Origin: Clostridiales bacterium | Lineage (GTDB): Bacteria > Bacillota > Clostridia > Peptostreptococcales > Anaerovoracaceae | DNA length: 64,000 bases | Direction: 5' to 3' | Assembly: GCA_009776955.1 (NCBI GenBank) | Contig: WRMW01000001.1 | Span: 1-64,000, forward strand | Shown here: piece after piece, positions 28,080 through 37,932 of the stretch | How the letters are laid out: every line of letters starts with the position of its first letter | How positions within the stretch are numbered: the first letter of the stretch is position 1 | Made by a program: the position numbers and the translations under genes | Notes under the pieces: model-generated | What the model was told of the DNA's origin: nothing | Seen by the model: only the letters and a program-made list of their open reading frames with translations | The model's database searches: none

Positions 28080-29137
28080 CCAAGGTTTCCATCATCATCC
28101 CCATATACAATATGGACGCCTACCTCGGTGCCTGCCTTGACAGCGTTTTGGGTCAGTCGCTCGAAGATATCGAGATTATTTGCGTCAACGACGGTTCGAC
28201 CGACGGCTCAGCTGAGATCGCAAAACATTACCGCGAGCAGGACGGCAGGATAGCATATATCGAGCAGGAAAACCAAGGCGTCGCCCAGGCCAGGAACGCA
28301 GGGCTGAAAGCTGCGACAGGCGAGTTCGTGTGCTTTATGGACCCAGACGACCTTTACCCCGACACGGATGTCCTAAAGGATTTGTATGGCGGTGCGAAAG
28401 AGAACAACGTCAAGATATGCGGCGGCTCGTTTTCCTCATTCTCCACATCATCCTCATTCGTGGATGGCACAGACGAAGTGAACACCGTCTTTGAGGGCAA
28501 GGACTGGGGCTATGTGTTCAGCGAGGACCGCCTTTGGGACTATGAGGACTACCAGTTTGACTATGGGTTTCACCGCTTCATCTACGACAGGAAAATGCTG
28601 GCCGAAAACAATATCAAATTCCCGCCGTATATCCGATTCCAGGACCCCCCGTTTTTCGTGAATGCGATGATGGCGGCAGGGCGGTTTTACTCGCTCGCCC
28701 GTGTTTCATACCGATACCGAATTGCCCACAAGGAGACGAATTGGGATGGGGCGAAACTGGCTTCAGCCCTGAGAGGCGTGACGGACAACTTGCGGATATC
28801 CCAGGAAAATGGCCTGTGCCATCTGCACGCATTGACGCTAAGGCGGCCAGAGACGATCTATGCACATATCGAAAGGGAGCTGAGAGGCGAGTGTTCTTCT
28901 GACATAAAGGCGCTGCTTCTTGAGCTGGACGGGCATATAGACGGGGATATGATACGCCTAAGTCGTTTTGGCGACGCCGATATAGAAATGGTGCAAAGGC
29001 TTTTGTCGAATAAGGGCAAGCCTCCGTTTGCAAGAAGGGCTGCAAAAGCTGCTTTGCAAAAGCTTGGGCTTTTGGAGAGCGCCAGAAGGGTCTTGCAAGG
29101 TTCGCGAACAAACGTTCGGGGGGGGGGGCGTTTGTGA
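28076..29137 (+). CDS. family 2 glycosyltransferase with poly-G tract at its 3' end
   Basis: 353 residues. GT-A motifs VSIIIPIYNMDAYLGACLDS, VNDGSTDGSAEI and FMDPDDLYPDTD are complete. The last codons run through eleven G (29118-29128) and stop at 29137 (ending Gly-Gly-Gly-Arg-Leu). Losing one G would remove this stop and read into the frame of the downstream asparagine-synthetase-like gene, giving a fusion; other lengths give other tails. The catalytic domain is complete at every length, so the tract would tune the tail or downstream coupling rather than inactivate the enzyme outright. Confidence 0.8.
   Translation: MTKVSIIIPIYNMDAYLGACLDSVLGQSLEDIEIICVNDGSTDGSAEIAKHYREQDGRIAYIEQENQGVAQARNAGLKAATGEFVCFMDPDDLYPDTDVLKDLYGGAKENNVKICGGSFSSFSTSSSFVDGTDEVNTVFEGKDWGYVFSEDRLWDYEDYQFDYGFHRFIYDRKMLAENNIKFPPYIRFQDPPFFVNAMMAAGRFYSLARVSYRYRIAHKETNWDGAKLASALRGVTDNLRISQENGLCHLHALTLRRPETIYAHIERELRGECSSDIKALLLELDGHIDGDMIRLSRFGDADIEMVQRLLSNKGKPPFARRAAKAALQKLGLLESARRVLQGSRTNVRGGGRL
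29118..29128. repeat. poly-G tract (11 G) at GT2 / asparagine-synthetase-like junction
   Basis: Eleven consecutive G, 9 bases before the GT2 stop. The reading frame of the downstream gene is joined to the GT2 frame only if the tract is one shorter or two longer. Candidate slipped-strand site. Confidence 0.65.
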
Positions 29138-29171
29138 AAAGGATTCGCAGCGTTTTGAGGAGGAGTATCGG

Positions 29172-30998
29172 GTGTTCAGAGAGGAATACCAGATGAAGGA
29201 ACTGCCGGAGCTTGCGCTTTTTCGCCCCCGCTATCCGTATGGTGAAATTGCCGTGATAGTAGGCAGTCAGGCATCGGAAGGGTTGGCAGGGTTTTGCGGG
29301 CAAGAAGGCTTGAATATATCCGATATGGGGGGCTGTACAGTTTTGTCCACGAATCAGCCACAGACAGACAGGAGCGGTACGACCTATGTTTTTTCGGGCG
29401 TTTCACGATGGCGAGACAAACTCATAGTCGGCGACAATGACATAAAGGCGCATGATATCGCTGTTGCCGAGCTGCGTGAGAGCATAGGGGAGTTTGAGCT
29501 CTTGACCTTTAACGGAGACAAACTCGAATTGGGCACAGACTATTTCGGAATGTGCCAATGGTACTATCATAAATCCGACGATGGGGTTTTTGCGGCAGCC
29601 ACCTCGTACCACTTGCTGCTTTTGACGCTAAAAGCGGTCGGCACAAAATTGAGGTTGGATGCGAAAAAGGTGGCGGCGGGAATGGCGTTCTTCGGCTTTA
29701 CATGCGAAAGCAGCTTTACAAGGCATATGGACGTGGAGCATTGTTATGAGCTTCCGCTCGACCAACGCATTGTCATATATCCTGGTTCGGAGCCGATTTT
29801 TGAAAACACAAGCCTTTACGAGGAGGCCCGCAACCCTGCGCCATATACGGAAGAAGCATATGGGAATTATATGCATCAGGTCAAGGACGATGTGGTGGCA
29901 AACGTGCGAGCGGCGCTGGAGCATCCCGCTTTTGAGTATGCGCTTTGCGACCTTACGGGCGGGCTTGACAGCAGGATGGTTTTGGCCGCGGCTACAAACC
30001 TTCCGCAGGCATTGACGGAAAAAATCAGGACCAACACATATGTCAGCGCCACGGACGATTTCGAGGTGGCAAACACCATCGTCAACGCATTTGGGCTGAA
30101 CTGGGATGACATCCCCAGAGAAAAATCACAAGATGGCATCGGTTTGTGCGGCGAAGTCCTATGTCAAGCCCCCCAGTCACCCAATCTTGGCACGTACTAC
30201 ATACTCAGAATCACGCCGGAATTTTTTGAGAACAAAGGCACGATCCATATGACAGGGGGTTTTGGCGCGCTCTACCATCAAGTATATTCCTGGGCGGACT
30301 ATTCGGGGCACAGTAGCAAGATGCTTGAGCAATTTTGCAGGGTGGTAGATGTTCCTCATTCCGTGAAGGCAAGGCAATATTTTCTGGAATACTTAACGGG
30401 CAGCATAACGCCTCTGCCAGGGGAAACCGTCAAGGAGAAGCTGGAATCGTTCTACATCCACTACCGCAACAGGCACCATTTCAAGACCAAGTATATCCAG
30501 CAGTCGCTCAGGTGGATGCCATTGCAATCGAAAGCGGCCTTTCAATGTCGTTCGATGCTTATGCGCGATGGCTTGGGCGAAAGGTTTGAGTTTGACATGA
30601 TCTCCCTTTTGAACCCGCGCCTTGCGGGGTTTCCGTATGAGAAAAGCAAGGAGGGCAGATACAGTAGGCATCGAAATGCGGAAGCGGTGCTCGACCACGA
30701 CATTGGCAAATGGCAAGAGACCGTCCAGGAATCAATATTTCTGCCCGACGAAGAAACGATGAGGCGGCTTCAAAAAGCGACGCAGAAATGGTACAAAGAC
30801 GAGCATATGCTATTGAGCGCCCTCAAAGCATTTCTCGATCATTCAAGCGAGTTTGAAGAACTGGGGCTGCCGCTATACCGCTATTTTGTGAGCGACAGGC
30901 ATATGAAAACATTTGATGCGGATCTTCACGCCAAAGCCATGCGGATAAATCGGCTGCTGTCGGCCTACTGGCAGATCAAGCTGGTCGGCGGCATCTAA
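29172..30998 (+). CDS. asparagine-synthetase-like protein (ATP-pyrophosphatase domain)
   Basis: About 608 residues. The C-terminal half has the PP-loop CDLTGGLDSRMVL (about 255-268) of asparagine-synthetase-type ATP pyrophosphatases. The N-terminal half resembles the glutaminase half of AsnB (GTDYFGMCQWYYHK) but no catalytic Cys2 is visible, so ammonia may come from elsewhere or the substrate is not glutamine. In surface-polysaccharide clusters, such proteins are associated with amidation of uronic acids or other carboxylates. GTG at 29172 is chosen because GAGGAGGAG lies about 6 bases upstream; ATG 29193 is an alternative. Its end overlaps a convergent gene by 4 bases. Confidence 0.65.
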   Translation: MFREEYQMKELPELALFRPRYPYGEIAVIVGSQASEGLAGFCGQEGLNISDMGGCTVLSTNQPQTDRSGTTYVFSGVSRWRDKLIVGDNDIKAHDIAVAELRESIGEFELLTFNGDKLELGTDYFGMCQWYYHKSDDGVFAAATSYHLLLLTLKAVGTKLRLDAKKVAAGMAFFGFTCESSFTRHMDVEHCYELPLDQRIVIYPGSEPIFENTSLYEEARNPAPYTEEAYGNYMHQVKDDVVANVRAALEHPAFEYALCDLTGGLDSRMVLAAATNLPQALTEKIRTNTYVSATDDFEVANTIVNAFGLNWDDIPREKSQDGIGLCGEVLCQAPQSPNLGTYYILRITPEFFENKGTIHMTGGFGALYHQVYSWADYSGHSSKMLEQFCRVVDVPHSVKARQYFLEYLTGSITPLPGETVKEKLESFYIHYRNRHHFKTKYIQQSLRWMPLQSKAAFQCRSMLMRDGLGERFEFDMISLLNPRLAGFPYEKSKEGRYSRHRNAEAVLDHDIGKWQETVQESIFLPDEETMRRLQKATQKWYKDEHMLLSALKAFLDHSSEFEELGLPLYRYFVSDRHMKTFDADLHAKAMRINRLLSAYWQIKLVGGI

Positions 30999-32578
30999 TC
31001 AATATAGTACACATTGGCCCAATAGCTCGTGCAAAGCATTTGGGCATCGTTGTACGATATCCTCTCATGCATATTTTCCAGTATTTCATTGGAATCCAAG
31101 GCTTTGTCAATATAAAGGAATAAGTCGTGATCTTCAGCCACACCGTCTAGCGCAGTGTCAAAATATTCGACGTATTCGCAAATGTAGACTTTGTCAAACT
31201 GCGCGAAATCAAGCAGCAACAAGTCAATACGTGAATTGGGCGCTCGCAGTGCGATAGCGACCGGGGCATCGTATTGCTGGACAATCGAAGGTATATCGGG
31301 AGTGTTTGCATATAGGTTTTGAATTTCTTTTCCACTTAATCCTGATAGAATAATAGATGCGGAAAAGGCAACCAATATTACTGTCGCGAACCTTTTGGTT
31401 ATAAAACGCAAGGCATGGTTTGCAATTGTTACGAGCAGTAGGATAATCACTGGGTAAATAGCAAAAAGATATCTTTGCGTAAAGGGCGCGACCTTTGTTA
31501 TTACAAGAAAATAGAAAACAGAGCCAGCCAGCAAAACAACCACGAAACAATCCGGCTTGAAAATATTTTTCGGCGCAATAATGCTCGCCAGCTTTGTTTT
31601 GCGTGAAATCAGCGTTATTATGCAGGCAATCAACAATGCGATAACCACAACCAAGACAAGCAGCCCCATCCCTCCGAATAAATCTCTGTTTAGAACAATC
31701 AAAAACTCGGAGAGGCGCTCGGAAAACCCTTCGGATGAGAAGAAGTTGTCAATACTTTCTGTGCCTCGGTGGGATCGCAGTATTTGGCGAGGAGCATAAG
31801 GCCAGCACATATAAAACGCCACGGAAGCCACGGCTACTGCTACAACGCAGTTGCGTAGTTGGCCGTATTCTTTTTTGTATAGAAGCCAGACCAAAAGCAA
31901 TACTGCGATATAAGTGCAGAATATATGGATGTAATGATGCGTAAAGAACCCAAAAAACAGAGTAAGGGACAGGGCTATGCACCACTTCGGATTCATTTTT
32001 GTCTTTTCGGTGACGATAAGCATGGCAAGATATATAAGAGCCACAAAGAAAAAAGTCAATACAACATACATCCTGAAGTAGACCACGCTGCTTATTGCCC
32101 CTGCGGTGAAGCCCCAAATGACATTGGGCAGCAAGGCCAAAAACCTATCTTTCAAAGCGAGCTTTGCGGCAAGGTACAAAAGGATGCTTGCGCCTATAAA
32201 CCAAAGGATATTAAGACTGCCAGCAAGCCATTTGCTCCATGTGTCAGGGAACAGGGAGTGAACGGCATGAATCTGCATATGATAGAAAGGAGGGTGTACA
32301 TTCAGTGAAATTGTCTGATAAACGGATTTGAAGTCAAAGCGCTCTTCTGGCTGAACTGTAAGAATATCAAGATAGTAATCGGAAGAATGCCAATTGTTGT
32401 ACATATTGTCCTGATTTCGCGCGTGTGCTCCAGTCAACTGTCCGTTTGCCTGTGAATGTGAATAAAACTCGTCCAAATGAAAACCCTTTTTTTGGTCGAG
32501 ATAATAAATCATCATCAGAATCTGAAGAGCTATGATAATAACAAGAATCACATAGCTATTCTTCAAGAGATTTGGCAT
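30995..32578 (-). CDS. GT39-like membrane glycosyltransferase
   Basis: 527 residues with one N-terminal helix, then a loop with KGFHLDEFYSHSQANG (acidic DE motif about residue 35) and HPPFYHMQIHAVH, both typical of GT-C enzymes of the PMT/ArnT type, about ten further helices and a small C-terminal domain. It probably transfers a polyprenyl-phosphate-linked sugar on the outer face. It is more AT-rich than the genes around it. AAAGGAG precedes the ATG, and a TATAAT (minus, 32614-32619) lies about 35 bases upstream. The downstream neighbour of the YbhN/GT2 pair, but with its own promoter. Confidence 0.7.
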   Translation of the reverse strand: MPNLLKNSYVILVIIIALQILMMIYYLDQKKGFHLDEFYSHSQANGQLTGAHARNQDNMYNNWHSSDYYLDILTVQPEERFDFKSVYQTISLNVHPPFYHMQIHAVHSLFPDTWSKWLAGSLNILWFIGASILLYLAAKLALKDRFLALLPNVIWGFTAGAISSVVYFRMYVVLTFFFVALIYLAMLIVTEKTKMNPKWCIALSLTLFFGFFTHHYIHIFCTYIAVLLLVWLLYKKEYGQLRNCVVAVAVASVAFYMCWPYAPRQILRSHRGTESIDNFFSSEGFSERLSEFLIVLNRDLFGGMGLLVLVVVIALLIACIITLISRKTKLASIIAPKNIFKPDCFVVVLLAGSVFYFLVITKVAPFTQRYLFAIYPVIILLLVTIANHALRFITKRFATVILVAFSASIILSGLSGKEIQNLYANTPDIPSIVQQYDAPVAIALRAPNSRIDLLLLDFAQFDKVYICEYVEYFDTALDGVAEDHDLFLYIDKALDSNEILENMHERISYNDAQMLCTSYWANVYYID

Positions 32579-32638
32579 TCACAAACTCCTTTCAACGCAA
32601 AATTCTACAATCCATTATACACTATTCGCAATTTGTTG

Positions 32639-33598
32639 TTATTTGTTCCGCACCTTGCTGACAATAAATGCAGCCAGTATAACTATCATCTCGCCAGCGG
32701 TTGTCCATAGCCGCGCCATCACGGCTATCATTACGGCGTATGGCTGTGGCATTATAAGTCCAAGGCCAAGTATCATAATCGCTTCGCGCACGCCTATGCC
32801 GGAGGGCGCTATTATGGCGAGTATGCCGATAGTGGTTGAGATGGCGAAAATGCCCGCCGTATACAGCAGTTCTGAAGCGGGTACCGGATATACGGATGTC
32901 GCAAGCATATAATACCCAATGCCGACAACAAGCCAGTTGAGCACGAACAGCAGCGATACTTTAAGCATTTGCATATAGGTCATAGACAATTGCAGATTTT
33001 CTTTTTTTGTCAGGCGTTCCAGACCCCTTAGCAAAAAATTGATTACCTTGGGATGCATACAGACAAATAAAACCGCAATCAGTATGGCAATAAGCGGCTC
33101 ATAGCCGCTCAGTAGGTTATTTGGGAAAAAGAATAGCGACGCAATAAACAGTATGACCGCTCCCAAAATGGTGCATACCGCTTCTAGGAGGAAGCAGACG
33201 GTGACTTTGCTTAGGGAGGTGCCTGCGCGTTTGTATGCAGGGAAGCGTGCAAGCAGCATAAAGACCTTGCCAGGTATGTACTTGCCAAGCACGGAATATA
33301 GATATGCTGTCACTGCATCTGACGGTTTGATTCTGACGCCGCCCAATATCGTGATATAGTGCCACAGGCCTGCCAACGTCAGTTTGTGTACAATAAAAAT
33401 CAGGATTGATAAGGCAAACACCCGCCAGTCTATGTACTGGTCTATGTCCGATATATCTGATATATTGAGAATGAAGTATCGTGCTAAAAAGAAAACGGCC
33501 AAAACCAAAAAAATGATTTTTGCAGCCAGCCAGATTTTCTCTTTATGGTGCTTGAGTGCCTTCATGCACATTCTCAGAAATTCAGTTGGAGGCGTCAT
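32639..33598 (-). CDS. YbhN/AglD-like membrane protein (LPG synthase transmembrane family)
   Basis: About 319 residues with eight or so helices. The segment SVLGKYIPGKVFMLLARF and the later IIAPSGIGVREAIM are hallmarks of the lysylphosphatidylglycerol-synthase transmembrane superfamily (UPF0104). Members next to a DPM1-like GT2 are often implicated in glycolipid handling or flipping, but no activity can be assigned. The start at 33598 overlaps the GT2 stop by 17 bases with AGGAG directly abutting; ATGs at 33571 or 33565 are equally possible. Confidence 0.7.
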   Translation of the reverse strand: MTPPTEFLRMCMKALKHHKEKIWLAAKIIFLVLAVFFLARYFILNISDISDIDQYIDWRVFALSILIFIVHKLTLAGLWHYITILGGVRIKPSDAVTAYLYSVLGKYIPGKVFMLLARFPAYKRAGTSLSKVTVCFLLEAVCTILGAVILFIASLFFFPNNLLSGYEPLIAILIAVLFVCMHPKVINFLLRGLERLTKKENLQLSMTYMQMLKVSLLFVLNWLVVGIGYYMLATSVYPVPASELLYTAGIFAISTTIGILAIIAPSGIGVREAIMILGLGLIMPQPYAVMIAVMARLWTTAGEMIVILAAFIVSKVRNK

Positions 33599-34583
33599 CT
33601 CCTGATGCAGGAGGTGTTGCAGCAGGGTTTGCGATGCCGGCATGGGTGATAACCTCTTTGATATGCCCCACGTTTTCGCGGCGACGCCATGTGGCATCTA
33701 CAATCAAGTCTTCGAGGAATCCCGTCGCAATCGACTGCACGCCTAAGATTATGCAGAGGATTCCAAGGGTAAGAAGAGGTCTTGTGCTTATCGGGGCGCC
33801 CATGAACCATTCAACCGTCAGCACGACGCAAATGATGATGCCAACGACAAGCAGCGCCAAGCCGACTCGACCGAAAAAGTGCATAGGCCTGTCGTAGAAT
33901 TTTGAAAGAAATGCGGTCGTCAAGGCATCAAACATTCCGCGTAGATAGCGCTCGACCCCGTACTTTGTCTTGCCATATTTGCGTTTGTGGTTTGTCACGG
34001 GGATCTCCGCGATCCTAAAGCCTTTGCGGTGTGCAAGTATTGGTATATATCTATGCAGCTCGCCATAAACATCGATACTTTTGACCACCTCTTTGCGATA
34101 CGCTTTGAAGCCGCAATTGAAGTCGTGAAGCTTTATGCCGGACGCGGTGGCGGTCACTTTGTTGAAAAGCTTCGAGGGAAGGCGCTTTTCAAGTGGGTCT
34201 TGGCGGTCTTGCTTCCAGCCAGAGACCATGTCATAGCCTTCTTGAAGCTTGAGGATCATGTCGCGCATCTCTAATGGATCGTCCTGCAGATCGGAGTCCA
34301 TTGTAATAATGATGTCGCCTTCAGCATACTTGAAACCCGCTTGGAGCGCGGTGGCTTTCCCGAAATTTCTGCGGAATGAAATGAGCTGGACATTCTTGTC
34401 CGTTTCGATAATTTCCCTGATGACATTTTCGGAGCGGTCTGTGCTGCCATCGGAAATAAACCAGATTTCGTAATCGCTTACCCCCAACTCATAACACCCT
34501 TCGATTCCGGCAGTCAGTGCGGAGTGAAGTTCCAACAGGGAATCTGCTTCGTTGAAAACGGGTATGACTATTGATAGCAGCAT
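33582..34583 (-). CDS. family 2 glycosyltransferase with two C-terminal helices (ArnC/GtrB type)
   Basis: 334 residues: GT-A domain with LLSIVIPVFNEADSLLEL, ISDGSTDRS and TMDSDLQDDP (DSD metal motif, about 97), then two helices (about 235-300). This is the layout of enzymes that make undecaprenyl-phosphate sugars. The start at 34583 is set by the domain boundary, with AAAGGA about 12 bases upstream; a longer opening to 34625 is unlikely. It probably makes the donor used by a GT-C enzyme such as the product of 30995-32578. Confidence 0.8.
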   Translation of the reverse strand: MLLSIVIPVFNEADSLLELHSALTAGIEGCYELGVSDYEIWFISDGSTDRSENVIREIIETDKNVQLISFRRNFGKATALQAGFKYAEGDIIITMDSDLQDDPLEMRDMILKLQEGYDMVSGWKQDRQDPLEKRLPSKLFNKVTATASGIKLHDFNCGFKAYRKEVVKSIDVYGELHRYIPILAHRKGFRIAEIPVTNHKRKYGKTKYGVERYLRGMFDALTTAFLSKFYDRPMHFFGRVGLALLVVGIIICVVLTVEWFMGAPISTRPLLTLGILCIILGVQSIATGFLEDLIVDATWRRRENVGHIKEVITHAGIANPAATPPASGDDASN

Positions 34584-34710
34584 TATTAAGCGATAAATCC
34601 TTTCTATGAATCGGGGGCATGTCAATATGCCTCGACAACGCGACGCATTTATTATATCATTTTCACAGTGTACAGGCTAACAATGTAAGGCATTTTGAAA
34701 GAGAGGGCAG

Positions 34711-35154
34711 ATGCGAGAAGGCAGAGGCAAAATAGTAGGGTATACGGCTGGCGTTTACGATATGTTCCATATCGGGCATTTGAACGTTTTGGAAAGAGCA
34801 AAACAGCACTGCGACCATCTGATAGTCGGCGTCAATTCCGATGAGGCGGCATACGGCTATAAAAACAAATATCCGATAATACCCGAAAGCGAACGCATGG
34901 AGATCGTCAAGGCGATAAAGTATGTCGACGAGGTGGTTCGAGTCGAGAACACCGACAAGAAATTTGCCTATGAAATATATCATTACGACATCATTTTTGT
35001 GGGAGATGACCACAAGGATGAGCCGAAGTGGATAGAGCTTGACGAGTACCTGAAAGGCTGCGGTTCTAGGGTCTGCTACATATCGTATACGAAGCATGTA
35101 AGCTCAAGCAAGCTGTCTGCCGTGATAGACAGAATGCTTATATCCAATGAATGA
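34711..35154 (+). CDS. tagD: glycerol-3-phosphate cytidylyltransferase (TagD-like)
   Basis: 147 residues. The cytidylyltransferase motif HIGH (about 20-23) within YDMFHIGHLNVLERAK is present, with VGVNSDE and YPIIPESERMEIV, as in TagD/GCT; the usual RTEGISTT is replaced by TKHVSSSKL. The product CDP-glycerol (or a related CDP-polyol) would feed the glycerophosphotransferase immediately downstream (ATGA overlap at 35151) and the one at the window's left edge. The start follows GAAAGAGAGGGCAG. The altered last motif could indicate a different alditol phosphate. Confidence 0.82.
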   Translation: MREGRGKIVGYTAGVYDMFHIGHLNVLERAKQHCDHLIVGVNSDEAAYGYKNKYPIIPESERMEIVKAIKYVDEVVRVENTDKKFAYEIYHYDIIFVGDDHKDEPKWIELDEYLKGCGSRVCYISYTKHVSSSKLSAVIDRMLISNE

Positions 35155-36404
35155 TAGGGGGATTCAGTAAAGCAATGACGACAGACAGCGTGATTTCAAA
35201 CGATAGGATAGCCATTGTGCTCGATGACATGGTCGAGTTCTATGCAATGCGAAATGGGGTGGATGCCTTGCTTGAGGGAGGCATATCTGTCGATCTCATC
35301 GTTCCGCTTAGGTATAGCGAAAGGCAAGATTTGCTTGACGAAACATATAGGGAAATCAAGAGGCAAGGCTACAATCCGATTCGTGAGATTGACAAGTCGG
35401 AAAAGTATAAAATCCTGCTTGAACCAAACCCAACGGAGCATTATTTTTTTCCAGGAAAAATAGACCATGAATTTAGGATCAAATACAAGTATAGTTTGAT
35501 TTCTGCGAAACCGGCACATATTTTCCTGCCTCAGCGCAGCTTGGTATACGACGCTATTCTCTGTTATACAAAAAGAGAGGTCGAAATATTAAGCGCCTAC
35601 ACCAAGACATTTTTGGTATCGCCAATGAGATATAAAGGTTTTCAAAAAAACTCGGACAGACCGAGCGAAAAGCCAGTGCTGCTGTATGCGCCTACTTTCG
35701 GTAACATCAGCTCGGTAGATAGTATCGAAAAAGCGGTTGGGGCGTTGAGAAAAGACTATTATGTGGTCGTAAAGGCACACCATATCATGCAGTACAGGGA
35801 GAGCGAAAAGGGCCGGACAGGCATACTTCGGGAGATTGCAGACGAATACTATACCCAGGAGGCTGATTTGGTCGAGTTGCTGAAGAAGGCAGATGTTGTC
35901 CTGTCTGACAACAGCGGGGCAATTTTCGACGCATTGTACGCCGAGGTGCCAGTGGCGATTTATAACACTGATGACAAAATGCTGAACAATAGGCGGATAG
36001 GGAGATTGGACACATACCAGTACCAATTGGTGGAAAGAGGCGTAGTGCCGTATACCAGCGCCCCTGATCAAATACCTGTTGTTTTGAGGGCTGCAGTTGG
36101 GAAAAAAGGGCAGCAAAGACTTGAGAAAGCAGATTTTCTTGACGAGAAAGACGTGGCAAGACCATTTGTTGATGTTATGAAGCACTATTTGCAAAAGGAC
36201 AGGGAGAGCGATGAATACTATGCCATGCATGATGTTATAAGAGACATTTATTTGCAGCAAGTTGACAGGATAAAAGGTCTGGAACCGTTTGAAGAAGAGA
36301 TTTCGGCAATTTGCAACTCGAAATCCTACAAATTGGGCAGGGCGCTTACAGCCCCCTATAGAGCGATTGTGAGAAAAGGGGGGCGAAATGCCAGTAAAGA
36401 CTAG
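35151..36404 (+). CDS. CDP-glycerol:glycerophosphotransferase family protein (TagB/TagF-like)
   Basis: 417 residues. LLYAPTFGNISS (about 175), VVVKAHH, ADVVLSDNSGAIFDALYAEVPVAIY (shown in part; VVLSDNSG about 250) match the nucleotide-binding half of PF04464 proteins. It presumably uses the CDP-polyol made by the overlapping tagD-like gene. The basic tail LGRALTAPYRAIVRKGG resembles that of the GT2 at 23303, perhaps a membrane-associating segment. The start may instead be ATG 35175, which has GGGGG 12 bases upstream. It overlaps the next gene by 17 bases. Confidence 0.8.
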   Translation: MIGGFSKAMTTDSVISNDRIAIVLDDMVEFYAMRNGVDALLEGGISVDLIVPLRYSERQDLLDETYREIKRQGYNPIREIDKSEKYKILLEPNPTEHYFFPGKIDHEFRIKYKYSLISAKPAHIFLPQRSLVYDAILCYTKREVEILSAYTKTFLVSPMRYKGFQKNSDRPSEKPVLLYAPTFGNISSVDSIEKAVGALRKDYYVVVKAHHIMQYRESEKGRTGILREIADEYYTQEADLVELLKKADVVLSDNSGAIFDALYAEVPVAIYNTDDKMLNNRRIGRLDTYQYQLVERGVVPYTSAPDQIPVVLRAAVGKKGQQRLEKADFLDEKDVARPFVDVMKHYLQKDRESDEYYAMHDVIRDIYLQQVDRIKGLEPFEEEISAICNSKSYKLGRALTAPYRAIVRKGGRNASKD

Positions 36405-37917
36405 CATTATCGGCAAAACCAGATGGTCAATATTCCAAGACGGCAGGGTCTTTTATTGGTGTCTGCTGTTCTTCGTGCTTATATCGTTGTTTCTGATGAT
36501 AAGGAGTGGGATGTACAACGGGCTGTGGAGCGATGAGATAGCGACATTGCGTTCGCTACGCCTTCACGATAGGTCTCTAATGGAATATCTGGGATCGTTT
36601 TGGCCTATGGGCACCAGGACTCCGAACGCTTTCTTTTTCTTTGCACGTATTTGGTTGGAAATCGGCGGTTTGAACGATGTATGGCTTCTCCTTATGTGTG
36701 CGCTTATGGTGGCAGGGGCGGTTTATCTTGTCGGGCTTATCGGTCGCCATATCCTCGGAGGAACAGCGGGGATAATATCGGCAGTCCTGTTTGGGTTTTC
36801 GTATCATGTCTTTCAGGTGGCGCACCAATTCAGGTTCTATCCGTGGCTGGTGCTGTTCACGGCGTTGAGCCTTTACCTGTTTTGCAGGCTCACCTTAGAA
36901 AAAAAGGCAAAGCCGCAATTGGTAATCCTCTTTGGCATCGCCATGGGGCTGACCGTGACAGGGCAGATCCTTGCGGGATTTATATTGGCATGTTTTTTCG
37001 TCGTAGACCTTGTCTTGGTTCGTTTGGGGGCAAAACAAAAGAGAATCCTGTTTTCCTACGTGGTGGCGGCACCGTTTGGAGTGTTGCTGCTCTCAAGGTA
37101 TTTTGTACGCCTGTCGGCAGAGGACAGTGAATCCTATCTTGCTCTCCTTATGGATCCAAATCTCTCCAACTTGGTGCGAATACCGGAATTTATGCTTGGC
37201 GGGACGGGGCCTATGCTGTTATTGTTCAATATCTCGATTGCGTTGGCGATCCTTCTCGTGTTCGCAAATGTGCTCAAGCGGCCTTTGCTCATTGGCGACA
37301 TGGGTTTTGAAGGACGCAGGAAGCAGCTGCTGTTTGTGTTCATCGCAATTGTTCCGTGGGTATGCATAATTATGAACTACGCTGCGCTGCAGGCGATGGG
37401 CGGGCTTGCGAATATGTTTGCCTCTAGGTATTTCCAATACCTTTATCCGCTTATTTATCTGTCGATCGGTCTCGCGTTGGTGTACATATTCGTCAATATT
37501 CTCAAAATCGACAAGAGGTGGCTTTGGGCGTTGGCTTTGGCATTGTTGCTCTATTTTGCGCCACAGGCGTATACATCGTCGCTTTTGCAGCCTTCGCATA
37601 CGGGGATGAAGCATGGTGCAGCATGGATCATTGAGAACCAGGAGGCTATTGGGGGTGATGTGACAATAATGGCTCCAGTACACGCCGCCGCCTCTGCCCC
37701 GATTGTCTACGACCTCTATTTCCGCAACAGATACAATGTGGGGGATGTAGAAGTGAAGCATGCAAGAGGCAGGTCTGACATCGCTGATGTCGATACTGAA
37801 ACAGTCGTGATATACAGCGACCAAAGCTCGGCAGCTGTAGAGGAGATGCTGTCCGAAAGGTACGAACGGGATAGGCTGTCTGGGTCGGGGGTCGATGTTT
37901 GGCGGAAAATAGAATAG
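36388..37917 (+). CDS. GT39-like membrane glycosyltransferase
   Basis: 509 residues with about eleven helices. The first outer loop reads MYNGLWSDEIATLRSLRL (acidic DE about residue 52), then TRTPNAFFFF, as in PMT/ArnT-type GT-C enzymes, with a short C-terminal domain. It would modify the polymer outside the cell using a lipid-phosphate sugar. It is last gene of the tagD operon, with 17-base overlap to the gene before it, and converges with the ATP-grasp gene at 37933. Confidence 0.65.
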   Translation: MPVKTSIIGKTRWSIFQDGRVFYWCLLFFVLISLFLMIRSGMYNGLWSDEIATLRSLRLHDRSLMEYLGSFWPMGTRTPNAFFFFARIWLEIGGLNDVWLLLMCALMVAGAVYLVGLIGRHILGGTAGIISAVLFGFSYHVFQVAHQFRFYPWLVLFTALSLYLFCRLTLEKKAKPQLVILFGIAMGLTVTGQILAGFILACFFVVDLVLVRLGAKQKRILFSYVVAAPFGVLLLSRYFVRLSAEDSESYLALLMDPNLSNLVRIPEFMLGGTGPMLLLFNISIALAILLVFANVLKRPLLIGDMGFEGRRKQLLFVFIAIVPWVCIIMNYAALQAMGGLANMFASRYFQYLYPLIYLSIGLALVYIFVNILKIDKRWLWALALALLLYFAPQAYTSSLLQPSHTGMKHGAAWIIENQEAIGGDVTIMAPVHAAASAPIVYDLYFRNRYNVGDVEVKHARGRSDIADVDTETVVIYSDQSSAAVEEMLSERYERDRLSGSGVDVWRKIE

Positions 37918-37932
37918 CGGAGGGAAATCCGA

